The notes under the pieces were generated by a model. It was not told the DNA's origin. It saw only the letters and a program-made list of their open reading frames with translations, and made no database searches. Below, piece by piece: positions 44,856-54,247 of a stretch of DNA of 64,000 nt. A program made the position numbers and the translations under genes. Numbering within the stretch: position 1 is the first letter of the stretch; every line of letters starts with the position of its first letter. Source of the DNA: Bullera alba (taxonomy: Eukaryota > Basidiomycota > Tremellomycetes > Tremellales > Bulleraceae); contig BCIX01000006.1 of NCBI GenBank assembly GCA_001600095.1, positions 868,001 through 932,000 on the forward strand. The letters run 5' to 3'.

Positions 44856-47422
44856 ATGGCCGAGCACAGCACAGTGCCTCCTTCGCTAGCGAATCTGCCT
44901 GCACACTCAATATTCGTACCCTCATCTTCCTCCTCGTCCTCGCCCTACTCCAACGATGACGGCTGGGAGCTTGTCCGCGACCCAGATGATCTCGTATATG
45001 GCAGGAGAACGAGAAAGATGGTGTTCAGGGGGAACGACCTTCTTCTGGCAGTCGGGAAAGAAGTCCGGATGGCGGAGATACAAGGTCACGGGGAAGAATG
45101 GCCAGTGAAGGACGGCACAGTGGGCACGTATCAGACCCTCAAGTCGGCGCATTTGGAGTTCCAGATAAACTCCCTGGTAGTCAGTGATGATGGGAGGCTG
45201 CTTGCAGTCATTGGGAGGAGCCAGGTCGTGATTATGATCCTGCCACAATTGGACGGGTCAGGTGACGAAAACGGGAGCGTGGACTGCAAGTGAGTGTCAA
45301 GACCTGGTAGAGGGCCACAATGGCTACTAGAACTTTCGCTGATGAGAGTAGATCATTCGCTATCGATCCGATCGAATTCTCGGCAACGTCTGATAATATC
45401 ATTACCCAAATTGCATGGCATCCATGGGGAGCAGATGGCAACTCGTTATGGATTCTCACTTCGGATGGTAAACTGAGGTAAGCACCCTTAGACTGAACGG
45501 CCACGTTGGAGCCAACTGACCCCTGACTCTAGAGAATACGACATCTCTACACCCGATGATCCCAGTCAGACGTTCTCCCTATTTCCATCCTCACCGACAT
45601 CCCGCTTCACCGCTGTCGACCCTCTGGCACGATACGTCACATCATTCACCTTCTTCCCCAGCATAGAAGGATTCGGAGCTACGATGGTCCATCTGCTCAC
45701 CGCCACGGGGGACGTGTACCGCCTTGGACCGATACTACCCCTTCGAGCTGAAGTGCCGTCTGAATGGCTGCGGAATCTCTCTGCGTATGCCGCTGGCGAG
45801 GATAGCACGACGCGCCGCTGGGTGGACAGGTTGCAGCGACAAGCAAAAGAGGGTCGATCCAATCAGACGCCAACAGCCATGTCGGAGGACGGAAGCGGAG
45901 TCTCAATGAAGAAAGGGGTTCGCCTATTTCCACCTCACTTGACGCCCTCGGGTGGTCCTGCTCCAGGAAAGCATAGCCCCATCTGTCGACAAGGCCCGGT
46001 CACATTCTCGCCAGCTCCCAACCTGACTTATGGACCACTCGGGGAAGAGGACGTTGCGTCGGACATGGTCATGATTTTGACGGAGGAAGGAGAAGCCGTG
46101 ATGGGTATAGCTTGGGCGGGAGGTCGGGTGAATGTCGGTACATTGATCGACATGCCAACACCAAAATGGGTCGATGGAAGAGTGAGTCAAAGACCCCGAG
46201 CCTGACTGACGACGCTGCAGAACGAAGAGCCCACGCCACCGACCATGGCTATACTTGACTCGATAACATTACCCCTCCCCACGGATGACGAGGATGCTCT
46301 CCGCGCCAACTTCCCCATCTTTGTTCGAGACCCTCTTCAACCTGATGTTCTGTACATCCAGCATTCGTTTGGTGTCGACGGCCTCTCGATCAAGCCAATC
46401 CTGGAGAGCCTGCGTTCTGACGCTGATCTCGCTTCTGCACAAGTCACCAGGCTCGTGCAGTCTGGGGTATCGCCAATCAACTCGATATCCGGTCTGCAAG
46501 TGGTCTCCAACTTGACCTTTGGATACGCTCTCATCGCATTATCTTCCGCCAACCAGGTCGCTGCCGTCGAGCTGGACTATCGAGTCGCCAGCAGAGTGCA
46601 ACCGCCGCAAGAGAGTCTCGATGTCAAATTGGAGGAGATCTCAAAGTCGCTGCTGGCGCAGCAGCCCTTGGATTACGATACCGTCATCTCGTCCCTGCAG
46701 ATCGATACCGCTGGCTTTAAATCCAAATCTCGAGGGATATCTGGTGGAGCGCCAATGGAGACATTGTCCACGGTGCAATTACGCGCCATCGCCGAAATGA
46801 TCACCAGTTTGCAACAGCGGACTCGGGCGATACGCAAAGCCTCTCAGGAGGTGGAGCGGCGATTGGATATCTGCGTCAAGGAGTACGAACGTCAATTGAC
46901 CCTCTTGAAGGACTCCACCAAGAAGATCGACGGGCTGAGGGATGATAAGACGGTAGTGAGGGCACAGGTGTTATTGGACAAACAGGCAGATCTTGCAGAA
47001 AGGCTCGACAAGGTGTTGGGCACTTTACGAGCGGAGCACCGGCCAGACTTGTCCGAAGTGGAGAGGAAATGGTTTGTCGAGCTGGACGGGATGAAGCGAA
47101 GAGTCGATGGCGGTCTCGGGTCGACAGGTCTGAGAGATCATATAGCACAGGTGAGACTGATCGATAGCCGGAACAAGTGATGGCGAGGTGGTAGCTGACT
47201 GTGATGCCGTAGTTGTCCAAAGAGTCTCAGTCGATACGACCTTCAGTGGAAGCGTCGATGAAACAAGCAGGAGGTGAATCGCCGATCAAGGCGACTTTGG
47301 CCAAGCAACTGAGGCCGCTGGAGAATGGGTTGGACTATAGGGCTTCAGAGCTGAAGGAGCTGGAGAAGAAGATGGGGATCCTGAGCGTGTCGGTCGAAGA
47401 GGTGCTCGAGGCGAGGAAGTGA
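44856..47422 (+). CDS. NUP88: nucleoporin Nup88/Nup82-like
   Basis: Starts MAEHSTVPPSLANLPAHSIF. Exon pieces give WELVRDPDDLVYGRRTRKMV, INSLVVSDDGRLLAVIGRSQ, ITQIAWHPWGADGNSLWILT, TSDGKLREYDIST, FTFFPSIEGFGATMVHLLTA, MVMILTEEGEAVMGIAW, LYIQHSFGVDGLSIKPI; together a beta-propeller followed by a long helical region (QLRAIAEMITSLQQRTRAIR, VERRLDICVKEYERQLTLLK, ELKELEKKMGILSV). This is the architecture of Nup88/Nup82, which anchors Nup214/Nup159 and the mRNA export platform on the cytoplasmic face of the nuclear pore. Five introns are implied; the stop is TGA at 47420-47422. Identification rests on the propeller motifs and the C-terminal coiled coil; sequence similarity in this family is low, hence moderate confidence in the name. 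Confidence 0.75.
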
Positions 47423-47812
47423 TATGCAGAATACCAGATGGCCCAGGTCATACGGAAGCAAGTCAAGGAGGATATGCCAACTGTCTGGTTGGTTACGCCA
47501 CTTTTGAGTCATCTGGCAATGGTCTCGCTTCTTTCTCTAGCAGGTGGGATAGAGTCGCGCCATGGCGTTTGCGAGTACCGCCCATCCGAATGTCAGAACT
47601 GGAATACCCCATCAAGGGAAATGGACTAGCTCGCAGCGTTTGACATTTGTTTCGTGATCGACATCGCTATGGAGACCTCGACCAAAGGAAAGACATGAAG
47701 TTTGGTTTCGTCATTCGACGGACAATCTTTCTGCTAAAGGATGGCTCCATCTGAGACGCCAGCTCCACCGTTCGACCTCCTCTATCCGCCTTCTTGCTTT
47801 TACCGTTTACTG
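47423..47812. other. intergenic region after the nucleoporin
   Basis: No gene seen; short frames on both strands. Ends at the TATA box of the next gene. Confidence 0.4.
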
Positions 47813-47818
47813 TATAAA
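47813..47818 (+). promoter_or_regulatory. TATA box of the small gene at 47910
   Basis: TATAAA at 47813-47818 lies 92 bases before the ATG at 47910, a normal spacing for a TATA-driven fungal gene. Confidence 0.5.
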
Positions 47819-47909
47819 ACATTAAACGACTCCCAATGAGTATCCAAATCATCATCCAACTCTTCATACTGACATCGCCAGCCTAATCAAATCCGCCAAC
47901 TCCCGAACC

Positions 47910-48326
47910 ATGGTCAAGAACGTCCCTTCATCTGCGGCCAGTACGGCTCCATCCGTCCCCCCAAGCAGCAATGGCCCAGTCAAATTCCAGGCCGAGAACG
48001 CACTTGCTGACTGCACGGACTACACGCATGTGATTCAGACCGGCTTCGACGGCTTCAAATCCCGCGACGGAACCTATACTGTAACATTCATTCATCCGAC
48101 CAACACGGTGACTCTCGCCGTTACCGGGACAAACTTCTCCTCAGTCAGGACGGAGAATCCCGAAGCCGGGGAGACCGACAACGGGACTGCTGGTGGGCCG
48201 CCACCCACTGGTCCATCCGTCAAAGAGCGCGCAGGTCCGACGAGTGGCTGGCAGGCCGTGGTCGACAAAACCAGTGAGGATGGCAGTGAGATCACGGGTC
48301 ACTTCGAAAGAAGGACGGACGCCTGA
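47910..48326 (+). CDS. small unknown Ser/Thr/Gly-rich protein
   Basis: A single exon of 138 residues from the ATG at 47910. After a Ser/Pro-rich start (SSAASTAPSVPPSSNGPVKF) comes a compact stretch, CTDYTHVIQTGFDGFKSRDG then TYTVTFIHPTNTVTLAVTGT, that looks like a small beta-rich domain, then a Gly/Pro linker and SGWQAVVDKTSEDGSEITGH at the end. There is no signal peptide or membrane segment. I do not recognise the family. A TATA box upstream suggests regulated expression. Confidence 0.6.
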   Translation: MVKNVPSSAASTAPSVPPSSNGPVKFQAENALADCTDYTHVIQTGFDGFKSRDGTYTVTFIHPTNTVTLAVTGTNFSSVRTENPEAGETDNGTAGGPPPTGPSVKERAGPTSGWQAVVDKTSEDGSEITGHFERRTDA

Positions 48327-49084
48327 GTGGTGATGATACATTCCGCTAGCCCCGGCTTGGCGAGGAATGGCTCATCGAGCCTGATCGAGGAGCAAGGAAG
48401 GCAATGACTCGCAGAAGGAGTGGATATACAGAGGCAGATTGTGCTGATACGATCATGCAGAGATACACTGATGAAACTAAGTGATTCGAGCGCTGCATGC
48501 CGCTGACATGTGCCGGTGCTGCTTGTGGGTCAAATTTACTTGTTGCTCAATACTCAGACGATTACCAATCGCGGTCCACGGAACACTACAGCGTTGGGTT
48601 TTGCCCATCGACCCCGAAGTCGAACATCGACAGTCCTGGAGTCCGTTCTGGTTTCGACTGGAATCTGGAACGCTAATAGGTGTTCAGAACTTCACACCTA
48701 CAGCGGAGTACGACCACGAAACGCCTCACAGAGACAGATTGGCGATAGCGCATCACGTATCAATTATCATGATAGGCTGATCGATAATCGCACAAATACA
48801 ATACCCGCTGTGCGGACGATCTACAAGCGCTAAAGGCGAGATATCCGAGGCATCCTTTCTACTCTGAGCGCACGTTGTCGAGATATCTCCCCCACACGTT
48901 ATCACAAAGACTTCCACTGCCTCAGCCGCCGAGCGGTCGATCCCCCAGCTCTCGGCTGACTTGCTGAGCGCAGATAAGCCAAAACGTGTTTCACGGGGTG
49001 CGACTAACTAGACTCGCAAAGGAGCCGCTATCTACTTCTTGACTCCGACGCAGAGGTGCACTTGGGGGCGACAAGAGAACTGGA
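48327..49084. other. long intergenic region, no gene seen
   Basis: Short frames only. GAGATATC occurs twice (48838-48845 region and near 48881) without an obvious role. The last part is probably the promoter of the small gene at 49182. Confidence 0.4.
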
Positions 49085-49090
49085 TATAAA
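49085..49090 (+). promoter_or_regulatory. TATA box upstream of the small gene at 49182
   Basis: TATAAA (within GGATATAAATCG) 92 bases before the ATG at 49182. The neighbouring small genes at 50050 and about 51200 have similar AT-rich boxes at about 49930 and 51080. Confidence 0.5.
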
Positions 49091-49181
49091 TCGACCACAA
49101 ACGGGAGAGACATGTCTTCCACATCCCCACCTTATCTAAGCGCAACACAAAATCAAAGGCCACCACCACAGTATCGTCGAC

Positions 49182-49451
49182 ATGTCTACCCCAAACGAAT
49201 CTTCGAATGCCGGTGGATCCACCTTCATTGGCAGCTTCGTCCAGAGGGCTTGAGATGGTCTCGGCCTCGCCACGGAGCTTCTGAATGGCGCCTCGAGATA
49301 CGAGACGTCCGCCAACCCAGTCTTCTCCACCGGTAGCGCAGCAATCACTCCCAGTGTCACCGGAGGGTTTTCCAAGAACCAGTCTGAGATCCTCTCGGCC
49401 GTTGCGAGCAGGGCTGAGTCGAGTAACGGAGTCAGAGGAGATAAGCCGTGA
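49182..49451 (+). pseudogene. small protein frame with an in-frame TGA
   Basis: From the ATG at 49182 the frame codes MSTPNESSNAGGSTFIGSFV then QRA and a TGA at 49251-49253. The same frame continues with good composition for 65 codons (DGLGLATELLNGASRYETSA, ITPSVTGGFSKNQSEILSAV) to a TGA at 49449-49451. Without the first stop the product would be about 88 residues, close to the size of the next small gene (81 residues). Either the gene is freshly broken, the stop is read through, or it marks a splice I cannot see. No GT/AG pair of normal size removes it. It starts a run of three small TATA-box genes. Function unknown. Confidence 0.45.
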
Positions 49452-50049
49452 GAGCGAGAAGGAGGACTTACTGTCTAGAGAGGAGAGTGCGAGTCGGCCT
49501 TGCAGGCTGCAGTACATCGCCATAACGCGAGGATGCACGATAAGAGATCTACCACTCACTTATAGAGTGACTCAGTCGACAGTTGGCATCATTGAAGAGT
49601 TGAACTCTCGAAGTCCCACTACGAGCGCAATGGTGTGTCAGTGCTGTACACGGTTTCTGGTGGACCACGAGCACTCGGCACTCAGCAATCAGCATAAGCT
49701 GCCAGTCCTACTTCTGAGTCCTTGACCGCAAGCTTGCCTCCACTGAATTTGAAACGACTGGCATGTTCGAACTTCGAACTTCGAAGCGATGTGCGAAGCT
49801 GGGGGCTGGACAATTAGCCTGAATCTGATACACGTCACACTTGCCCATAAAGGTTGTAAAGGAGAATCATCACACAAAGGAAGGGATTCAGTGAGGTTTC
49901 GTCCAGATTGTTCACTGTCTTCCGTAGAATATATATTGCCCACTTATCCCCATAAAGTCTCCTGCCCATAAACCTGACAGTCACTCCACTCTCACTCCAC
50001 AATCTATAGCCTTCAACGCATTCACACTCACCAAGGTCCAATATCAAAC
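49452..50049. other. intergenic region with TATA-like site
   Basis: No gene seen. GAATATATATT at about 49927-49937 is a plausible TATA box for the gene at 50050 (about 115 bases downstream). A tandem TTCGAAC/TTCGAAG repeat occurs at about 49765-49785. Confidence 0.45.
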
Positions 50050-50295
50050 ATGTCCGACTCACAGAGAACCGAAGATGGAATCACCTCGAACGGTGATGGA
50101 GTCAAGACGGTGTCAACTGGCTCAAAGCTCAGGTCAGCCGTCATGCGCGCGGTCTCGTCTACTGGCAGGAACTTCTGGGAGGGCCTCAAAGCCTCGGGCA
50201 CAGCTCTTGCCCCCGAAAGCTCGGCTCTGAGCGGCGCATCAAATGCTACCGCTGAATCTGATGTGACCAGTCAGACCAACAATAAGAGAGGTTGA
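50050..50295 (+). CDS. small unknown Ser/Thr/Ala-rich protein
   Basis: Single exon, 81 residues from ATG 50050 to TGA 50293-50295. It begins MSDSQRTEDGITSNGDGVKT, then a basic amphipathic stretch KLRSAVMRAVSSTGRNFWEG, followed by LKASGTALAPESSALSGASN and a Ser/Thr/Asn tail. Size, TATA promoter and composition resemble the two flanking small genes. It might be a stress-induced small amphipathic protein, but that is a guess. No transmembrane segment. Confidence 0.5.
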   Translation: MSDSQRTEDGITSNGDGVKTVSTGSKLRSAVMRAVSSTGRNFWEGLKASGTALAPESSALSGASNATAESDVTSQTNNKRG

Positions 50296-51079
50296 GCAAG
50301 GCGATGGACAGCGGGTCACGGTGCCACGTCAGTGTACTGACTCTCGGCGTGGGGACTCGGGTAGAATGGAAGAACTGACGTGAACTAGCATAGCAGGCTC
50401 TAATTCCCCGCGTCCTCAAAAAGGTTCAATATTGAAGTCGCTCACTGCGCACTTCAATCCTACTATAAGGCAACGGGCGTGGATCACGACAAGAACGCTC
50501 GGGGATGACATGTGGTACTGCAGAGTCATGGTGGTCTTGTCCTCTAGTACTCGCAAGAGTCAAATCAGAGCATGCATTGGCTACGGTAGCTGTCAGGTCG
50601 TAGGTTCTGAACTTCGAGCGAGCACTAAAGTCAAAAGTGTGTGAAGACTGCGAAGCGTTAGAAAGAACTGTACCAGTCAAAAAGGAGATAAGCGCTAGCG
50701 AGGAAAAGAAGCTTTGGTAAGTTGAAACGCACTCCCCACTTTCATTTGGCCCCGTCTTTCAAGTTCAGTCTGTAGAGTGTGTGAGCTTTCTGACAGTGTC
50801 AGAGAGACTGAGATGACATCAGTCGGGCTTGAAAGGAGAGACAAGTGTAAGCGAATTTAGCGAAGGAGAGCTGCGCTAGCAAGTTGACCTGCTGGAAGTT
50901 GGAACGTGTCACAAACTCACACGCTCAGCGACTCAGCCCAGGACAGAGGACAATCCTTTCATAGTGGTCCCCGGGAGCCGCAGGTGAGAGGTCTGCTTCT
51001 CTCGCATTAGATGATTCAGCACGCAACAAAGGTGGTGTAGGACTAAGTGAGAAAGTCGAACTCACAGTATTCATTACAT
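50296..51079. other. intergenic region, no gene seen
   Basis: Purine-rich DNA with short frames on both strands. I see no conserved feature before the TATATATA stretch at about 51080-51087. Confidence 0.4.
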
Positions 51080-51197
51080 ATATATATTCCTCGAACCCCC
51101 CTCTCTCATTCTTACTCCTTCAACCGATCCCCAGTGTGAGTGAGCTTACCTTATGATCGCACGTCTGACGTAGTCACACTACAGTGAACACATCTAA

Positions 51198-51506
51198 TCA
51201 AGAATCTACCCAGCAATCACGAGCAGCAGACCGAACGGCACTACCAACACCAACACCAACACCAACACCGAGGCCACGGGATCGGAGGATAAGAAACGCT
51301 TCTCCTTCACCTCCGCGGCCCACTCAGCGGCTAGAGCAGTGACAAGCACCGTCAGTTCTGGAGTGAAGCTCTACACTAAAAGCTTGCCCATCTATTACAC
51401 CCCAGAGGAGGCCAAGGAGATGGAGCGTGAGGCAGCCAACCGAGCATCTGATGAAGGGGAAAGGCCGTTATTGTCGAAGGACGGGAACCCCACTGAGGAC
51501 AAATAG
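51198..51506 (+). pseudogene. third small gene of the cluster, without a visible start codon
   Basis: An open frame from 51198 to TAG at 51504-51506 encodes a Asn/Thr dipeptide repeat (NTNTNTNTEATGSEDKKRF) and then a good body: SFTSAAHSAARAVTSTVSSG, VKLYTKSLPIYYTPEEAKEM, EREAANRASDEGERPLLSKD. No ATG lies in this frame before 51410. In the next frame SNQESTQQS begins just after ACACATCTAATC, where an ATG would need two extra bases. A likely 5' intron (GTGAGT at about 51140 to CTACAG at about 51183) precedes it. It may have lost its start, or begin at a near-cognate codon, or have a mis-placed intron. A TATATATA box lies about 115 bases upstream. Confidence 0.45.
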
Positions 51507-52065
51507 AGCGTGGTGGTCCATTTGAGAGACACTGTCGATTCACTGATTGCGTCTACGACTCATAGTGATCCCAATATACGGCACGATCTCCTATTCCCTT
51601 AGGACCCCCTGTTCCGGTTAGCCAGGCAATGATTTAGTTGACGAGACGGGTAGCGGTTGAGCGAGCTTGAGCATGCAAGCAGTAAGGTCGATATGTTTTG
51701 GTGTAGTCTTACACTCGTCATTGTGCAAAGTTCAGTGATTCCAAGAGATCAATACTGGTCAAACGAGAGAGAGACGGCCTCGTGAGTCGACTCTGTCGCG
51801 AACTCGAGGTTGACTCGAGGCGGCCAGCTGTCAGCGACTCAGCGTTGCGGCGTTTCATGATTTTATCGGGTCGGAGTTTTGCTCGGCCATCTCGGCCTTC
51901 GGTCAAAACGCCACGTGGCGCCGTGTTTCATGTGATGGCCATCGTGCTTATCGAACTCCGGACCTGTGCTCACCGAGCAGTGAAAAACGAAAACAGCAAA
52001 GACCTCACGCATCTTTGTCTCGTTCGTCAAACGTCCTGTCTCGTTGACTGGCAGATACTTGCGCC
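51507..52065. other. intergenic region upstream of the acyltransferase pair
   Basis: No convincing coding frame. Contains CTCGAGGTTGACTCGAGG (two CTCGAGG) near 51803-51820. Probably promoter for the gene at 52066. Confidence 0.4.
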
Positions 52066-53774
52066 ATGCTGGAGATTCCCCTCGATTTCATCGCCAACCT
52101 TCCCACTCGGCTGCCGTTTGGACCCCAACATGTCCTATCGGGTCTGGGGCTGATCGGCCTGACGATGTTGGCTCACGTCACACCTCATTCGCCGGGTTGG
52201 ATCATGTTCAGACGAGGGGTTGCTTTGCCTCTGATAGCGATCGGATGGGCGTATCTGTACTGGGTGCCCATCCTACCCGCTGGAGAGGATCAATGGGGTA
52301 ATGCGATAGGATGCGGTGAGTACTCTATCACTCATTAGCAGCGATAGTCGTGAACTCGAGGGATGATCTCTGACCCTATCACCTACAGTCAGTGTTATTG
52401 TTCGATTGCTCGAATGGACTTTCTTCACAGCGGAGACCCACTGCTTTCGGGTCAGGCCCAAAGGTGGTACCCCTGCCACCGCAACACAGCTCGAAGAGAA
52501 GGTCACGTCGAATCAGTCTGCTTCGCTGGTGCTCATACCCGAACCCGTGCCCGAAGGCTTCACCAAAGCCAAGGTCGGATGGGCATTCTCACTGTATGGC
52601 TCCAATCGAGGCATTGGATGGAACTACTGGCCTCCCCTGCCCCAATCGTCAATGGTGGACCCGTACATCAGAACATCCAAAAGGCCATCATTCCTCCTCG
52701 CTCAGCTCCGGATTCTCATCACCACCATGTTGGTCCACGACACCACACGGTACTATATCACCTATGTCGCTCCCGACTTCTTCACCGGAAAAGTGCCGTA
52801 CGACGACCTATCGCTCAGGCAGAAAGCGATCTACTCTATCGTCACAGCTGCGAGACCATGGTACACCGCACAGCAGCTGGCGCCGATGTTCGCCTTGCTG
52901 CTCGTCGGGCTTGGAGGAGTCATGGACTGGGAGGGTGAGATGTGGAGTCCTTGGGGCTACCCACCGTTCTTTGGAGGATTGACTGAACTGTGGAAGAGAC
53001 CGGGGTTGTCAACGATGTGGTCAAAAGTGGGTCTTCTGTCTTCTTCCTGGTGTCTCGGCTCCGGCTAATCGGTCACAGACATGGCACTCGTTCTGGAGGA
53101 GATTCTTGCATGTCCTCGGCTGGATTGGCATTGGCGAGAAGATACTACGACTCCCGCCCACCGGCCTGTCGAGCCATTCGCACGCCAGGTTGATCGATCC
53201 CGTACCGGCAAAGGCCTCCACACAGCCAGAGCCTGCGAAGGCTTCGGAGTCCATGCTGCAGCGTCCGTCCACGCTCTCCCGAACGCCCTCAGGGTACGAC
53301 ACCCCCTCCCACCCTCTCAAGACAACACCTTCGAGGCAGCTCACCACCAAGATCGCCTTGACGAATTTCGCCAAATCCGTCATCGTCTTCACGCTTACCG
53401 GCGTTCTGCACGACGCGCCCTTCTTGCTCACCCACCTCAACAAGACACATCCCGTACTGCCAAAATCCATCCTACTGTCAGACTGGCTGGTCGTCACTCC
53501 CTTCTTCGTCGCACAGCCATTTGCGATAGTCGTCGAAGCGTTTATCAAGCGGTTGTATAGGAGAATGAAGGCTGCGAGGGCTATCAAGCTTGGGTCCGAG
53601 CCTGACTGGCTGGTCACGGTGGAGAGAGCAGTTGGCTTCCTTGCTGTATGGGTGTGGCTGGGTTGGTCGGCGAGGGCCTATGTGAGCGGCATGGCCAGGC
53701 TGAACGTGACGAATTGGGTGGGGGTCAAGTCTTTCAGCTTGACAAGCGGGGTTTTTGAAGGGGAGGTGGGTTGA
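52066..53774 (+). CDS. wax-synthase-like membrane acyltransferase, copy 1
   Basis: Three exons can be read: 52066 to about 52315 (MLEIPLDFIANLPTRLPFGP; LTMLAHVTPHSPGWIMFRRG; LYWVPILPAGEDQWGNAIGC), a long central exon starting VSVIVRLLEWTFFTAETHCF, and a third starting TWHSFWRRFLHVLGW. Several hydrophobic segments (LSGLGLIGLTMLA, LLLVGLGGVMDW, SVIVFTLTGVLHDAPFL, VGFLAVWVWLGWSARAYV) make it a multi-pass membrane protein. LVHDTTRYYITYVAP, FFGGLTELWKRPGLSTMWSK and WHSFWRRFLHV resemble the wax synthase / MBOAT-like acyltransferase family, in which a Trp-His pair lies near the active site. Substrate unknown. At the 3' end an extra G relative to copy 2 shifts the frame, so the protein ends FEGEVG rather than in the conserved WxDDFTG tail. 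Confidence 0.7.
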
Positions 53775-54247
53775 CGATTTCACGGGGAGGTAGATGGAAG
53801 TGTATGACATTTCGAGAAGATCGATATCGATCTGAAGGTTTATAGATCCTCTTGAGTATACATCACCCTAGTTATAAAAATGTTGGATATGCCTACACGC
53901 AAATAGTCAGCGCGGCTAAGCAGATGTCAGTAAGGGATCGTACCGTAGTGCCTCGCGGGATTTCTCGTCCAACGTTGACGTTCATCGAGTAAGAGTTCGA
54001 TGCACTTCGACCTTCGGTCATCTCGGTCTGAATCCAACAACAACATCAACACCACGTGTAGGTCGTGTTTCAGGCCTCCTGAGAGATCTTTGGCCCGTAT
54101 GAGATCTATGTCATATATCAGCGACAGCGACCATGTCACTCGAAGAGACTGATTGACGAAATATCGCTGAGCTGGCCTGTCCAGCAGCAAATTCCTCTCC
54201 CCCCTTCTCTCTCTGATTTCCAAGGGCAAAAGGGCGTTCGGCGCACC
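53775..54247. other. intergenic region between the two acyltransferase copies
   Basis: No gene. A minus frame at 53927-54229 is a shadow. The stretch is not visibly similar to the region upstream of copy 1, so the duplication seems old or limited to coding DNA. Confidence 0.4.

Noticed and set aside
52363..52982. Alternative plus-strand frames inside the first acyltransferase gene
   Set aside because: Their translations are His/Arg-rich and lack the membrane segments; the third frame matches copy 2 closely.
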